Positions 11,465 to 20,863 of a stretch of 64,000 bases of DNA are shown here, piece after piece. Origin of the DNA: Betaproteobacteria bacterium. Lineage in GTDB: Bacteria; Pseudomonadota; Gammaproteobacteria; Burkholderiales; Rhodocyclaceae. The first letter of the stretch is position 1; each line of letters begins with the position of its first letter. Location: assembly GCA_016705475.1 (NCBI GenBank), contig JADIYD010000012.1, positions 187,501 through 251,500 on the forward strand, written 5' to 3'. The notes under the pieces are model-generated. The model saw nothing but the letters and a program-made list of their open reading frames with translations, was not told the DNA's origin and did no database searches. Position numbers and translations under genes: made by a program.

Positions 11465-14400
11465 TGTACAACCTGCACCAGGAACACCATTTCGAATTCG
11501 CCATCTGCCAGCACCTCGGCGATAACGGCTGGCTCTACGCGGAAGGCGATGCCGCCCACTATGACCGGCAGAACGCGCTGTTTGTGCCCGACCTGCTGGC
11601 CTGGATTGAGGCCACTCAGCCGGAAAGCTGGCAGCAACTCACCAAGACACATGGCGCCGGCCTGCCCAAGGTGCTGGCAGAGCGAGTACGCAAATGCCTG
11701 AACGAGCAAGGCACGCTGGAAGTGCTGCGCCGCGGCGTCGAAATGGTCGGCCTCAAGAAGCCGCTGTCACTGGTGCAGTTCAAGCCTGCGCTGGGCATCA
11801 ACCCGGCCATCCAGCAGGCCTACACCGCCAACCGCCTGCGCGTGGTGCGCCAGGTGCATCATTCGCTGAACAACGCCAAGGATGCGCTCGACCTGGTGCT
11901 GTTCGTCAATGGTATTGCGGTCGCCACCGCCGAGCTGAAGTCTGACTTCACCCAGAGCGTCGGCGATGCCGTGGACCAGTACCGCTTTGACCGTAACCCG
12001 GCGCCCAAGGGCGGCATGGTCGAACCGCTGCTGGCCTTCCCTGGTGGCGCGCTAGTGCATTTCGCCGTCAGCCAGTCTGAAGTGATGATGACGACGCAGT
12101 TAGCTGGCCCGGCAACCCGTTTCCTGCCCTTTAATCGCGGCAACGATGGCGGCGCCGGGAACCGGCCAAATCCATTCGGCTTTGCCACTCATTACCTATG
12201 GGAAGAGGTCTGGCAGCGCGATAGCTGGCTGGAAATCCTTGGCCGCTACCTGATAGGCAAGCGCAACGACAAAAAACAACTGACCAGCGTCATCTTCCCT
12301 CGCTATCACCAGCTTGCAGCAACCCGACAGATGGTCGCTGACGTTTTGGCAAATGGCCCAGGCCAGCGCTACCTGATTCAGCACTCGGCCGGCTCAGGCA
12401 AGACCAACTCGATTGCCTGGACGGCGCACTTTCTCGCCGACCTGCACGATGCCGACAATATCAAGCTGTTCGACAGCGTGATGGTTGTCTCCGACCGCAA
12501 TGTGCTGGATGCCCAGTTGCGCGACGCAATATTCGACTTCCAGCGGACGACCGGCGTCGTCGCCACCATCACCGATGACCATGGCAGCAAGAGCGCGCAA
12601 CTGTCGCAGGCGCTAAACGATGGCAAGAAGATTATCGTCTGCACCATCCAGACCTTCCCGTTTGCCCTGAAGGCGGTGCAGGAGCTGTCGGCCACAGAGG
12701 GCAAGCGCTTCGCGGTGATTGCCGACGAGGCACATAGCTCACAGACCGGCGAGGCCGCAGCCAAGCTCAAGCAGCTGCTGTCGGCCGAGGAATTAGCCGA
12801 ACTGCAGGACGGCGGCGAAATCGACACGGAAACAGTGCTGGCGCTTCAGATGGCGGCCAAGGCTAGCCAGGAAAAAAACATCACCTACATCGCCTTCACG
12901 GCAACACCAAAGCAGAAGACGCTGGAATTGTTTGGCCGCAAGGATGCCGATGGCCTGCCGCAGGCATTCCACGTCTATTCGATGCGCCAGGCCATCGAAG
13001 AAGGTTTCATCCTCGACGTGCTGCAGAATTACACGACCTACAAACTGGCGTTCAAACTAGCCAATGACGGGCAGGAATATGACGAGACCCAGGTCGAGAA
13101 AAGCATGGCGCTCAAGGGCATCATGCAGTGGGTGCGCCTGCACCCCTACAACATCGCGCAGAAGGTACAGACCGTAGTCGAGCACTTCCGCGAAAACGTA
13201 CAGCCACTGCTTTATGGCAAGGCCAAGGCGATGATTGTGGTCAGTAGCCGCCGGGAGGCTGTGCGCTGGCAAAAAGCGATTGCCGGGTACATCCAGAAGC
13301 AAAACTACAAGCTCGGCGTGCTGGTGGCCTTCTCGGGCGAAATTAACGACCCGGAAAGCTACCCGGAGCCGGTCAGCGAACACAGCAAGGCGCTGAACCC
13401 AGGACTCAAGGGGCGCGACATCCGTGACGCCTTCGCGGAACCGAACTATCACCTGCTGCTGGTCGCCAACAAATTCCAGACTGGCTTCGACCAGCCGCTG
13501 CTTTGCGGCATGTACGTCGATAAGCGCCTTGCCGGCATACAGGCTGTGCAGACACTTTCGCGACTGAACCGTGCGCACCCTGGTAAGGATACGACCTACA
13601 TCCTCGACTTCGTCAATGACGCAGAAGAAGTGCTGGCCGCCTTCAAGACCTACTATGAAACGGCACAACTGGAAGCCACGACCGACCCGCACCTAGTGCT
13701 CGACTTACGCGCCAAGCTCGATGCCAGCGGCTACTACGACAGTTTTGAGGTTGACCGTGTTGCCCATGTCGAAACTGACCCGAACGGAACGCAGGCGCAG
13801 CTAAACGCAGCCATCGCACCCGTGGCTGACCGGCTGCTGAAGCGCTACAAAGCGGCGAAGAACGACAAAGCCATAGCCGAGGCCAACAAGGACGAAACCG
13901 CCGCGCAGACAGCCAAGGATGCAATGGCCGTACTACAGCTATTCAAGGCCGACATGGGTGCCTTCAATCGCTTGTATGCCTTCCTGTCGCAAATTTTCGA
14001 CTACGGCAATACCGACATTGAAAAGCGCTTTATCTTCTTCAAGCGCCTGATACCGCTACTCGACTTTGGCCGAGAGCGCGATACGGTCGATTTGTCGAAG
14101 GTAGTGCTGACTCATCACACGCTACGCGACAAGGGTGTGCAGGCGCTAAGCCTGAAACATGGCGATACACCTAAGCTACCGCCGATGACGGAGGCCGGCA
14201 GTGGCGCCGTGCAGGACAAGGAGAAGGCCTTCCTGGATGAAATCATCGAGAAGGTAAACGGCCTGTTCGAAGGCGAGCTGTCAGATAACGACCAGTTGGT
14301 CTACGTCAATGGCGTGCTAAAGGGCAAGCTGCTGGAAAATGAAACGCTGATGCAGCAGGCGGCGAACAATACCAAGGAACAGTTTGCGAACTCTCCAGAC

Positions 14401-14580
14401 CTGTCGCAGGCGCTGATGCACGCCATCATGGACGCGCTGGAGGCGCACACGACGATGAGCACACAGGCGCTAGGGTCAGTGAAGATTCGCGATGGATTGA
14501 AGGACACGCTGCTCGGGCCGGCGATGCTGTACGAGGCATTGCGTGCCAGGTCATCGCAACGCTCGCAGGCTTCGATGTAA
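11464..14580 (+). CDS. hsdR: Type I restriction endonuclease subunit HsdR
   Basis: This 1038-residue motor and nuclease subunit translocates DNA with ATP and cuts unmethylated DNA away from the target site. The N-terminal PD-(D/E)XK nuclease region includes AELK (E157, K159). Helicase Walker A SAGSGKT is at 308-314, the DEAH box at 421-424, and FTATPKQKTLELFG is motif III-like. The second RecA domain contains the QTGFDQPLLCGMYVDK and QTLSRLNR blocks, followed by a helical C-terminal part that binds HsdM. Its ATG overlaps the hsdS stop by one base. The gene looks intact and ends the operon. Confidence 0.95.
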   Translation: MYNLHQEHHFEFAICQHLGDNGWLYAEGDAAHYDRQNALFVPDLLAWIEATQPESWQQLTKTHGAGLPKVLAERVRKCLNEQGTLEVLRRGVEMVGLKKPLSLVQFKPALGINPAIQQAYTANRLRVVRQVHHSLNNAKDALDLVLFVNGIAVATAELKSDFTQSVGDAVDQYRFDRNPAPKGGMVEPLLAFPGGALVHFAVSQSEVMMTTQLAGPATRFLPFNRGNDGGAGNRPNPFGFATHYLWEEVWQRDSWLEILGRYLIGKRNDKKQLTSVIFPRYHQLAATRQMVADVLANGPGQRYLIQHSAGSGKTNSIAWTAHFLADLHDADNIKLFDSVMVVSDRNVLDAQLRDAIFDFQRTTGVVATITDDHGSKSAQLSQALNDGKKIIVCTIQTFPFALKAVQELSATEGKRFAVIADEAHSSQTGEAAAKLKQLLSAEELAELQDGGEIDTETVLALQMAAKASQEKNITYIAFTATPKQKTLELFGRKDADGLPQAFHVYSMRQAIEEGFILDVLQNYTTYKLAFKLANDGQEYDETQVEKSMALKGIMQWVRLHPYNIAQKVQTVVEHFRENVQPLLYGKAKAMIVVSSRREAVRWQKAIAGYIQKQNYKLGVLVAFSGEINDPESYPEPVSEHSKALNPGLKGRDIRDAFAEPNYHLLLVANKFQTGFDQPLLCGMYVDKRLAGIQAVQTLSRLNRAHPGKDTTYILDFVNDAEEVLAAFKTYYETAQLEATTDPHLVLDLRAKLDASGYYDSFEVDRVAHVETDPNGTQAQLNAAIAPVADRLLKRYKAAKNDKAIAEANKDETAAQTAKDAMAVLQLFKADMGAFNRLYAFLSQIFDYGNTDIEKRFIFFKRLIPLLDFGRERDTVDLSKVVLTHHTLRDKGVQALSLKHGDTPKLPPMTEAGSGAVQDKEKAFLDEIIEKVNGLFEGELSDNDQLVYVNGVLKGKLLENETLMQQAANNTKEQFANSPDLSQALMHAIMDALEAHTTMSTQALGSVKIRDGLKDTLLGPAMLYEALRARSSQRSQASM

Positions 14581-14960
14581 ATCGATTACTGCGCTCCCGT
14601 GTACACTACTGATGATACCGAAGGTAAACACTGGCTGAAGGTGAGTCTTTGAGCAAAAGGCAAGCTCATCCCCAACCCACAGGTTAATGTATGTTCGCTC
14701 GCCCTTCGATGGTTCTGGCCGCATGGAGCCGTCCCGTCGCTTATGGCAATGACAGACTTTCACATCTTGCTACCCGATGCTGCTTGCGTCGAGGGCATGG
14801 GCGTGTTCTGCGCCCCGTTTTGCCCTTTGGCCCTCCCGGCTGGGGCGACCATGGGGGGGGTGCGGCCGACCATCCAACGGGGGTTCCGGGAACGGGGCCT
14901 GCCTGGCGGCGCGCCACCGGCCAAAGCGGCAGGGCTGGCGGGCCACCGCCAATGGTCAGG

Positions 14961-14997
<37 letters not shown>

Positions 14998-15241
14998 GGG
15001 GCGGAGCCGGGGGCGAGTTGGGGAAGGGGTGGCCGGGGGGGCGGCAACAGCGCGGGCGCGCAACCGCGCGTGACACTTGCGTCGGTTAGGCTGGCCACAG
15101 CCATAGCTCAATATTCCCGCGCCCGCTCTATCAATCCGCCCACGGCTGCCGCTGCGCTCTTTCTTCGGCATTTCCAGCACAAGTCGTTCGGCGGTTATCC
15201 CTCCCTACTCCTGCACTGGTCGCCTGGCATCAAATGAAAAT

Positions 15242-15347
15242 CCATTCTGGCCCTTGGCCCTGCTGGCGGAACGTGTCGGCAGATTCTGGAAGCGGCGGCG
15301 CTGATGCGCCATTGACCGACTCGTTATCAGGGCCAAGGCCACAATGG
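15242..15347. repeat. Imperfect inverted repeat
   Basis: The arms CCATTCTGGCCCTTGGCCCT (from 15242) and CAGGGCCAAGGCCACAATGG (15328-15347) pair over about 20 bases with one mismatch and one bulge, and enclose 65 bases. It could be a structured RNA, a terminator-like barrier between convergent operons or a remnant of a small transposable element. Nothing in the sequence decides among these. Confidence 0.5.
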
Positions 15348-15787
15348 ACTTGATGCTACCGCTTCCTTAACCTGCCGCACACGCCCGCCAGGGCTTGCGA
15401 CACCAAGATGCTATGGCCCGCCACGGGTGACGACGCGTTTCTTGGGTATCAGGGATTAACAGGTGGGCAGGCTGGATTAATCAGCGCGAATTAAATTGCA
15501 CCGTCATGGCGGCAATTTATTGTGCGACGCAGAAATATGCCGTCAATTCCGGTTTGAAAATTTATGTCCTCACCGGCAGCACCGTGCCCAAATCGGACAT
15601 TTGCAATGTAAATGCTCCAATGTCAGCTTTCTGAGTGGAGCCGTCGTTCAGCGCCTTTGCTCTAAGACAACACCTCGACAAAGCGGATGTTCGACTCTGC
15701 TCACGTGACCAACAGTTGTGGGAAGCGAAGCGGTCTTTGAGTTGTCCACTTAAGCCGGGGCAATTCGGTAGATGCCTACTTTACATC

Positions 15788-16267
15788 TCACTCCGACTGG
15801 GCGCGAAATGCCTGATGGCCGTCATGAAGCCAAACGCCGAGTCCCCGCGGAAATGAGGCTTTCCCCACAATCAGGAACACGAGCCCGGTGAAAAGACTCT
15901 TTGAGGCATTGGCATGGTCGGCGGCCATCTGTAGGTCAGTTCCAGACGGGTGAGGAATTGGTTCTGGGTGCGTATGCCAAAACCCAAGACAGTGAAGACC
16001 TTGCTCGAAAAGCCGTTCCCGTTCGGCCTCCGCGGCTTGCAGGTCGAAACCAACACCGGTGAACGCGGACCACTGAGCCGGGAGCTTAGTCACCACTTCG
16101 ACTACGACTACCTCTGCTGTGAGGTCTCGGGCGAAAAGTTGGCCAACAACCTCACGTTTCAACCATCCGCGTTGCACATGACTCTTGAGCACGGCTAATC
16201 CATCCGTGGGTATCTCAAGGCTCCAAGCAGCACCTGGCAACCGGAAACGAAGGCTTTGGTCAGACAT
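15788..16267 (-). CDS. cap3: CBASS Cap3: JAB/JAMM deconjugating peptidase
   Basis: This 159-residue protein has a complete JAMM metalloprotease signature: E39, then H98-T-H100-P, S108 and D111 (FWHTHPEPIPHPSGTD). In type II CBASS, Cap3 cleaves the bond that Cap2 forms between the CD-NTase C-terminus and its targets and so limits or resets CD-NTase priming. Its start overlaps the end of cap2 by eight bases, and it is the last gene of the operon. Length and motif fit the family well. Confidence 0.9.
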   Translation of the reverse strand: MSDQSLRFRLPGAAWSLEIPTDGLAVLKSHVQRGWLKREVVGQLFARDLTAEVVVVEVVTKLPAQWSAFTGVGFDLQAAEAERERLFEQGLHCLGFWHTHPEPIPHPSGTDLQMAADHANASKSLFTGLVFLIVGKASFPRGLGVWLHDGHQAFRAQSE

Positions 16268-17987
16268 TGAGGTTCAAAACCTCATTGAAGCTTCGTGACA
16301 GCATCTTCGAGTCATGCTTGCTGCCATCAACTGGGACAATCGCTCTTGGCCTTGCGCCTACATCGAGAGCCTCAAAGTAAGCCCTGGAGCGAACCCACGA
16401 CCATATCTCAGAGTTGCCAGATGCTCGGTCAAGGACACTCAATATCCGCTCTGATGCAAAGCCAGCTGCTTGCCATGTGTCAGCTACGCCATACGGGTGG
16501 AACCCAGCCCCGCATGCAGGAATTTCATGCTTAGTCGATTCAGGCCAATCAGCTGCATTGACCAAACTTTCCGCTGGGTCAGACATCGGCCAGGCATCGG
16601 ATGCCCCCACCTGCACGACGTGGGCGGCCGCGCAGAACGGCTCAACCCAGGTATGCATGATTGGCGTGCCTTCGAGAGCGCTTTGTCGATACTGACTCAG
16701 TAGTGCTCGCACTGAGCTTTCACCCGTGCAGTCGACAACCAAGTCGAACATGTTGGGTGATACGCGGTCGCTCACCCAGGAGCTGGCCAAAGCTGGCACT
16801 CCTTGAACAGACACACCTGGGATTTCGCGGGTCAGGCGGTCTGCAAGCTGCGTAGCCTTGCCTTGATACGCCGACGACAGCCCAAGAACATGCCTTGAGC
16901 AGTTCTCTGGTAAAAATAGGTCGGGGTCGACTATGGTGATGCTGCCGATACCGGCTCGGGCCAGCAGCTCGATTATGGGGCTACCTAAGGAGCCACAGCC
17001 AAGGACCAAAACACGTTTGGCCTGCCGGTTGGCGAACGCATCCGTGCCATAACCTCGAGTTAGCGACCATTCGGCGTCCAACCGAATCGCGGGGACCGGC
17101 TCAATGGCAATTGGCGACAGCCCTGGAATCAGTGGCGGACATAGCTGGTAGGCATAGGCGAACTGGCCTTGGACAAACGCCACAAGGTATGGCTGCCCAG
17201 GCTTGCCGGCGAACTGCTGCAACCACGAACTGACGGACACCGTGTTATCCGATAGTAGGCCAACCAGAATGTCGAGGTCCTCGAAGTCCTGAGGCCAAAC
17301 ACCCGGTCGCCAATCATGGCCCTCTGACAGAGGGACGAAGAGCGCCTGCCCATGCACCATTTGACCAGTCGATAAACCGTGCCGTCGCGCTAGGGTATGC
17401 GGGTCTGCCACACCCGTGCAGCCAACTACAGTTTTGACCTTTTGACGGTCGTTGCCCACGTAGTAGACGGCTAGTGACCCTCCCTCAATCTTCGTCAGCC
17501 CTTGGATGGCCAAATACAACTGGCTGGGAGTTGGCCGAGCATCACGGCGTGAAGCTGCTTTGTCACAGAATCTAAGCCAGTATGACCAGCACTCACGCTT
17601 GAGCTCCGAAACAATCCAGTCTTCGTCGTTGCATTGCGTAAGGAAATGCTGAAACGCGTTGAGGACCCGCCCTATGGCTTGAACGGGGTCGGCGTAATCG
17701 TCAGGTAAGGCTTCCACGCCCAAGCAGACCTTTCCTGTCTCCTCCACATGAGGAAGAGCCAAGCAGTGGTCTTTATGCAGATGGATTTGGGCTGGGGTCG
17801 CAGGGAAGTCACGAGGTATCGAGAGCCGCGCGGTATCGTGCATCAACTGTGGGTGGGGCACTTTGAGTTCCCACACCATCGGTTTTGACGACCCCGGCAA
17901 GCCAGTTATACGGGTTGCAAACGGCGCTCCAGCCTCAGTAAGCCATGCCTCAACAGCCTTTGCGGCGATGGCAAAAGGTTTGGACAT
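16260..17987 (-). CDS. cap2: CBASS Cap2: fused E2-E1 ubiquitin-transfer-like enzyme
   Basis: The protein has 575 residues from the chosen ATG at 17987, which lies 11 bases after the CD-NTase stop; a longer frame upstream would overlap the CD-NTase gene. The N-terminal E2-like domain (about 1-150) has its candidate catalytic cysteine at C88 (ETGKVCLG). The C-terminal E1-like adenylation domain begins with VLVLGCGSLGSP (GxGxxG at about 330) and has the IVDPD loop. A cysteine-bearing region downstream (HEIPACGAGF) completes it. In type II CBASS, Cap2 conjugates the CD-NTase C-terminus to cellular targets and boosts its activity. The gene looks intact. Confidence 0.9.
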   Translation of the reverse strand: MSKPFAIAAKAVEAWLTEAGAPFATRITGLPGSSKPMVWELKVPHPQLMHDTARLSIPRDFPATPAQIHLHKDHCLALPHVEETGKVCLGVEALPDDYADPVQAIGRVLNAFQHFLTQCNDEDWIVSELKRECWSYWLRFCDKAASRRDARPTPSQLYLAIQGLTKIEGGSLAVYYVGNDRQKVKTVVGCTGVADPHTLARRHGLSTGQMVHGQALFVPLSEGHDWRPGVWPQDFEDLDILVGLLSDNTVSVSSWLQQFAGKPGQPYLVAFVQGQFAYAYQLCPPLIPGLSPIAIEPVPAIRLDAEWSLTRGYGTDAFANRQAKRVLVLGCGSLGSPIIELLARAGIGSITIVDPDLFLPENCSRHVLGLSSAYQGKATQLADRLTREIPGVSVQGVPALASSWVSDRVSPNMFDLVVDCTGESSVRALLSQYRQSALEGTPIMHTWVEPFCAAAHVVQVGASDAWPMSDPAESLVNAADWPESTKHEIPACGAGFHPYGVADTWQAAGFASERILSVLDRASGNSEIWSWVRSRAYFEALDVGARPRAIVPVDGSKHDSKMLSRSFNEVLNLNV

Positions 17988-17998
17988 GCAGCCCAGCT

Positions 17999-19207
17999 TC
18001 ACGCTAATGTGTTTTTCGAGCCCTGAGGACGCACCATTGTCGGGTTGGTCCGCGGCTGACCAGGAACAGCGGCAAGCAGGCCTTGCAGCGGGCTTGCCAG
18101 TGATGCCTTCCAAGCTTCCACACCATACTGGCCAAACACGCTACGAATACGAGTCTCGCTCTTCTTGCTGTACTCCTCGGCAAACAGCGCCTCGAGGTCG
18201 GTGACCAACTGCTTCTGCCAGGTATTAAACTCGCGAACTCGAAGGCCTCCATCGGAATTCCAGCGGTCGGCAAAGTTCTCTGTCGCCAGAGCAGGGTTCG
18301 AGACGCGGTAGTTGCGGCCATCGGTGACAATCCCTCGAGGCATTCGGTCAACCAGTTCAAGAAGAACTTCGATAGGCGAGGAATAGGCAGTCTGTTCGTG
18401 GGTCACCATGTGGTTATATGCATTCCCCGCCAACGTAACCAAGATAACTGAAATGGGCTTGGCGTCCTTCCGCTCATCAGAAAAGTTCCAGTAATAGTTG
18501 TCACGATGCAGTTTCATAAGCTGGATGCCACGCCGAAGGATGTCGTCGATGCCAACGGGGGCATCAGGTATCGGTGTGACCTGCGTCTCAGCCTTGATGA
18601 CCATCTCTCGCAGCCCCCGATGGAACGAGAACCGCTTTTTGGCGATGGTGCAGAACCAGTCGGCAAACTCTTCCGGGTTGGATGGGCTCCACCGAGTATC
18701 TGGGTCGCGAACCCGAAGGTCAGTAGCTACACCCATTGAGCGGCTGTCAGGCAAGGCAGGCGTCACATCGAAGTAGAACGGCTCGCCAGGATAATTGAGT
18801 CGCCAGCAGCGACGCTTTGCAGTTGGGTCATCGGCTCCCTGGATACCTTTTAGCGCCTCGCCGAAAGCTTGGAAAAACGGTTCAGGGTTTGTAACGCTAT
18901 GAACCCGTGGGCCGGTCAGTTTCACCACAATGTCGAGGTCGAAATTCTGGTTGCCTCTCGGCGACACCGTTGTCTGGGTTCGCATGGAGCCTTGGACGAA
19001 TACGTGCGCATCGGTATCGGCGATGCCCAGCTTTGCTGCCACGTGCCGACCAAGCGCTTCGTATTTCTTGGTGGCTCGAGCACGTTCTTCCTGTGATAGC
19101 TCCAGCTTTTGAAGCATCTCAACGATGAAGGCCTCCCACTGAACCCGTTCCTGGCGGGCCTGAAGAGTCTCAAGAATGCGTTTTGCGTAGTTATTAGCTG
19201 TGGTCAT
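17999..19207 (-). CDS. cdnG: CBASS CD-NTase (cyclic oligonucleotide synthase)
   Basis: This 402-residue nucleotidyltransferase has the GS motif at G73-S74 (VQGSMRTQT) and the metal-binding acids D90 and D92 (NFDLDIV), with the third acid at D147 (YFDVTP). On phage infection such enzymes make a cyclic di- or trinucleotide that switches on the effector. Because the partner is an HNH-SAVED effector and the system is type II, a CdnG-like enzyme making a cGAMP isomer is plausible, but the clade and product are inferred and the symbol is tentative. The C-terminus ends in a small residue (NTLA), consistent with use as a Cap2 conjugation tail. It starts 24 bases after the effector stop. Confidence 0.85.
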   Translation of the reverse strand: MTTANNYAKRILETLQARQERVQWEAFIVEMLQKLELSQEERARATKKYEALGRHVAAKLGIADTDAHVFVQGSMRTQTTVSPRGNQNFDLDIVVKLTGPRVHSVTNPEPFFQAFGEALKGIQGADDPTAKRRCWRLNYPGEPFYFDVTPALPDSRSMGVATDLRVRDPDTRWSPSNPEEFADWFCTIAKKRFSFHRGLREMVIKAETQVTPIPDAPVGIDDILRRGIQLMKLHRDNYYWNFSDERKDAKPISVILVTLAGNAYNHMVTHEQTAYSSPIEVLLELVDRMPRGIVTDGRNYRVSNPALATENFADRWNSDGGLRVREFNTWQKQLVTDLEALFAEEYSKKSETRIRSVFGQYGVEAWKASLASPLQGLLAAVPGQPRTNPTMVRPQGSKNTLA

Positions 19208-19231
19208 GTCAAGAGGCTTTCTGGTTCAAAA

Positions 19232-20830
19232 TTAAATTGCTACCTGCTCACCACTAGGGCCAGAGACCACAGTCGACGAGATTTCGATGGTTTTCTTAAA
19301 CGGGCTACCGAAACCCCGGTCGGTCTCGTAGCAGACATAGGTGGCCTGGTGACGTGCTTGCATCTTTTGTCCGACGCGGAAGCAGGCCGAAGCCGGCGCT
19401 CCTACAAAGAGATGGATGCGCTGAACCTTCCATTGGTCCTGAAGTATCCTGATGGCTTCATCCAGCTTGGCGCCGAAGAGCTCCAAGTCCTTAGGGTGCC
19501 CAATAACATCAGAGCCAAACCGGTCAGCGGTGAGCTTGAGGGTAGGCAACTGCAGCGCTCCGCTCTCAAAGCATTGAGCAGTCAGCCTATCGTGAGCAAT
19601 GTCGAACGTCAGAGACACCAGCAGGCAAGCCTCATTTACCCCCGAGAAGTCGTTGAGTACATTCAATCGATACTTGTCGGAGCTTGGCTCTGCGGCATCC
19701 GATGGCCAGGCCCACTGGCCGCCTTGGTTGCCAGCCACCTTGTCACGGTGAAACTGAAAGACTGAAGCCCCTGCAGTGTCCCCGATGAGCCGACCACCCA
19801 GCATTAAGACCGAGGTGCTGTGTACAGGGAAGACAGCAAGATGGGGGCGCGCGCGACCACGTGCTGAGCCGTTCAAGAGAGCTTTTAGCCGTGGAACATC
19901 CGTCGAGAGCGACTCGAAGAGACTGCCCCAGTACGAAGCCGAGTGCGGGTTATGTAGGATGTAGCTGTTGAAACAGAAGTACTCTGGCTCATCTCTGCTG
20001 GGCCGAAGGTCCGCATTGAGCATAGCGTCCTCGACGTTTCTCTTTAAATAGTGATGCGGTTGCCCAGATATGTTGCCGATGAGCATGATTGGCTCGGCCG
20101 GTGGGTACTGCAGGCCGGCAAGGAGGCGCTTTACATCAGCCACGTTTCTGGCTCGCATATCCCGAAGCTTCTCCGTGGTGTAAACGGCCGGCGCCACTCT
20201 GTCGATAAGCCGGTGGCACTTGTCGCAGAGCAACATGATGTTTTCCGCGTCGTCGGCGAGCAACGGAGACAGTGCGGCATCCCCACGCGGTCCGTCAACC
20301 GAGGATGCAACGATGTGGGCTAGGTAACTATAGTTAGCGGGCTCATCGGTCGCAAAATGAGATGAGAGGTCTTCTCCACATCCATCAAATTGACAGCGCC
20401 AAGCCGAAGCCATGAAAACCTTCCTAGCGGTTTTTGTCTTCACCTCGCCTTTGCGTCCCTTGGAGGTGGTAGCCGTGACAACCCCTGCCTGCCAAGTCCG
20501 AACCAACTTCTTGGTTGCTGAACTGACCGTCAAGGCAGCAAGGTCAGCATCCTTTGGGTGGGCTTCGGTGGTTTCAGCCCACTTAACGATTCCGCGGCAG
20601 AAAGATGGTGCCATGGCACTCAAGGAGTCGCCGCCCAGGTCTCCAATGCCTTCAAAGGCCCACGCATCGGTCGAGGCGGTCCTTGAAAAGACACTGCAGG
20701 TGAAGCGATTGACGACCAGGAGAGATTCTTTGCCAGCGGACAAGAGCCCCTGAAGCAGGCTTGCAAACTCGCCGTCAGTGAGCCCGATGGGACGTACGGT
20801 TGGCGATGTAGTGACGGCAGAGCCCGGCAT
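19232..20830 (-). CDS. cap5: CBASS Cap5: HNH-SAVED DNA endonuclease effector with an N-terminal extension
   Basis: This 532-residue effector should degrade DNA when its SAVED domain binds the cyclic nucleotide. The HNH domain spans about 135-210: zinc ligands C146, C151, C202 and C205, with H172 (AHIVAS), N197 and H206 forming the HNH set. The SAVED domain follows from about 245 to the end, including the FVGAPASACFRVGQ stretch. Unusually, about 130 residues with no recognisable domain precede the HNH domain. Cap5 proteins I know start close to the HNH domain. It is the first gene of the operon, and an IS256-family element ends 34 bases upstream of its start. Confidence 0.88.
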   Translation of the reverse strand: MPGSAVTTSPTVRPIGLTDGEFASLLQGLLSAGKESLLVVNRFTCSVFSRTASTDAWAFEGIGDLGGDSLSAMAPSFCRGIVKWAETTEAHPKDADLAALTVSSATKKLVRTWQAGVVTATTSKGRKGEVKTKTARKVFMASAWRCQFDGCGEDLSSHFATDEPANYSYLAHIVASSVDGPRGDAALSPLLADDAENIMLLCDKCHRLIDRVAPAVYTTEKLRDMRARNVADVKRLLAGLQYPPAEPIMLIGNISGQPHHYLKRNVEDAMLNADLRPSRDEPEYFCFNSYILHNPHSASYWGSLFESLSTDVPRLKALLNGSARGRARPHLAVFPVHSTSVLMLGGRLIGDTAGASVFQFHRDKVAGNQGGQWAWPSDAAEPSSDKYRLNVLNDFSGVNEACLLVSLTFDIAHDRLTAQCFESGALQLPTLKLTADRFGSDVIGHPKDLELFGAKLDEAIRILQDQWKVQRIHLFVGAPASACFRVGQKMQARHQATYVCYETDRGFGSPFKKTIEISSTVVSGPSGEQVAI

Positions 20831-20855
20831 GTTAAATTTCCAAAGTAGCTAAACA

Positions 20856-20863
20856 AGATAACT
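20856..20863. repeat. Target-site duplication, left copy (AGATAACT)
   Basis: The 8-bp sequence AGATAACT directly abuts the left inverted repeat of the insertion sequence and is repeated at 22194-22201 on the other side. Eight bases is the usual duplication length for IS256-family elements. Confidence 0.9.

Noticed and set aside
14551..14763. Minus-strand frame of 70 codons after hsdR
   Set aside because: It overlaps the hsdR end antisense, has no clear ribosome site and resembles no family; it may be a remnant but cannot be supported.
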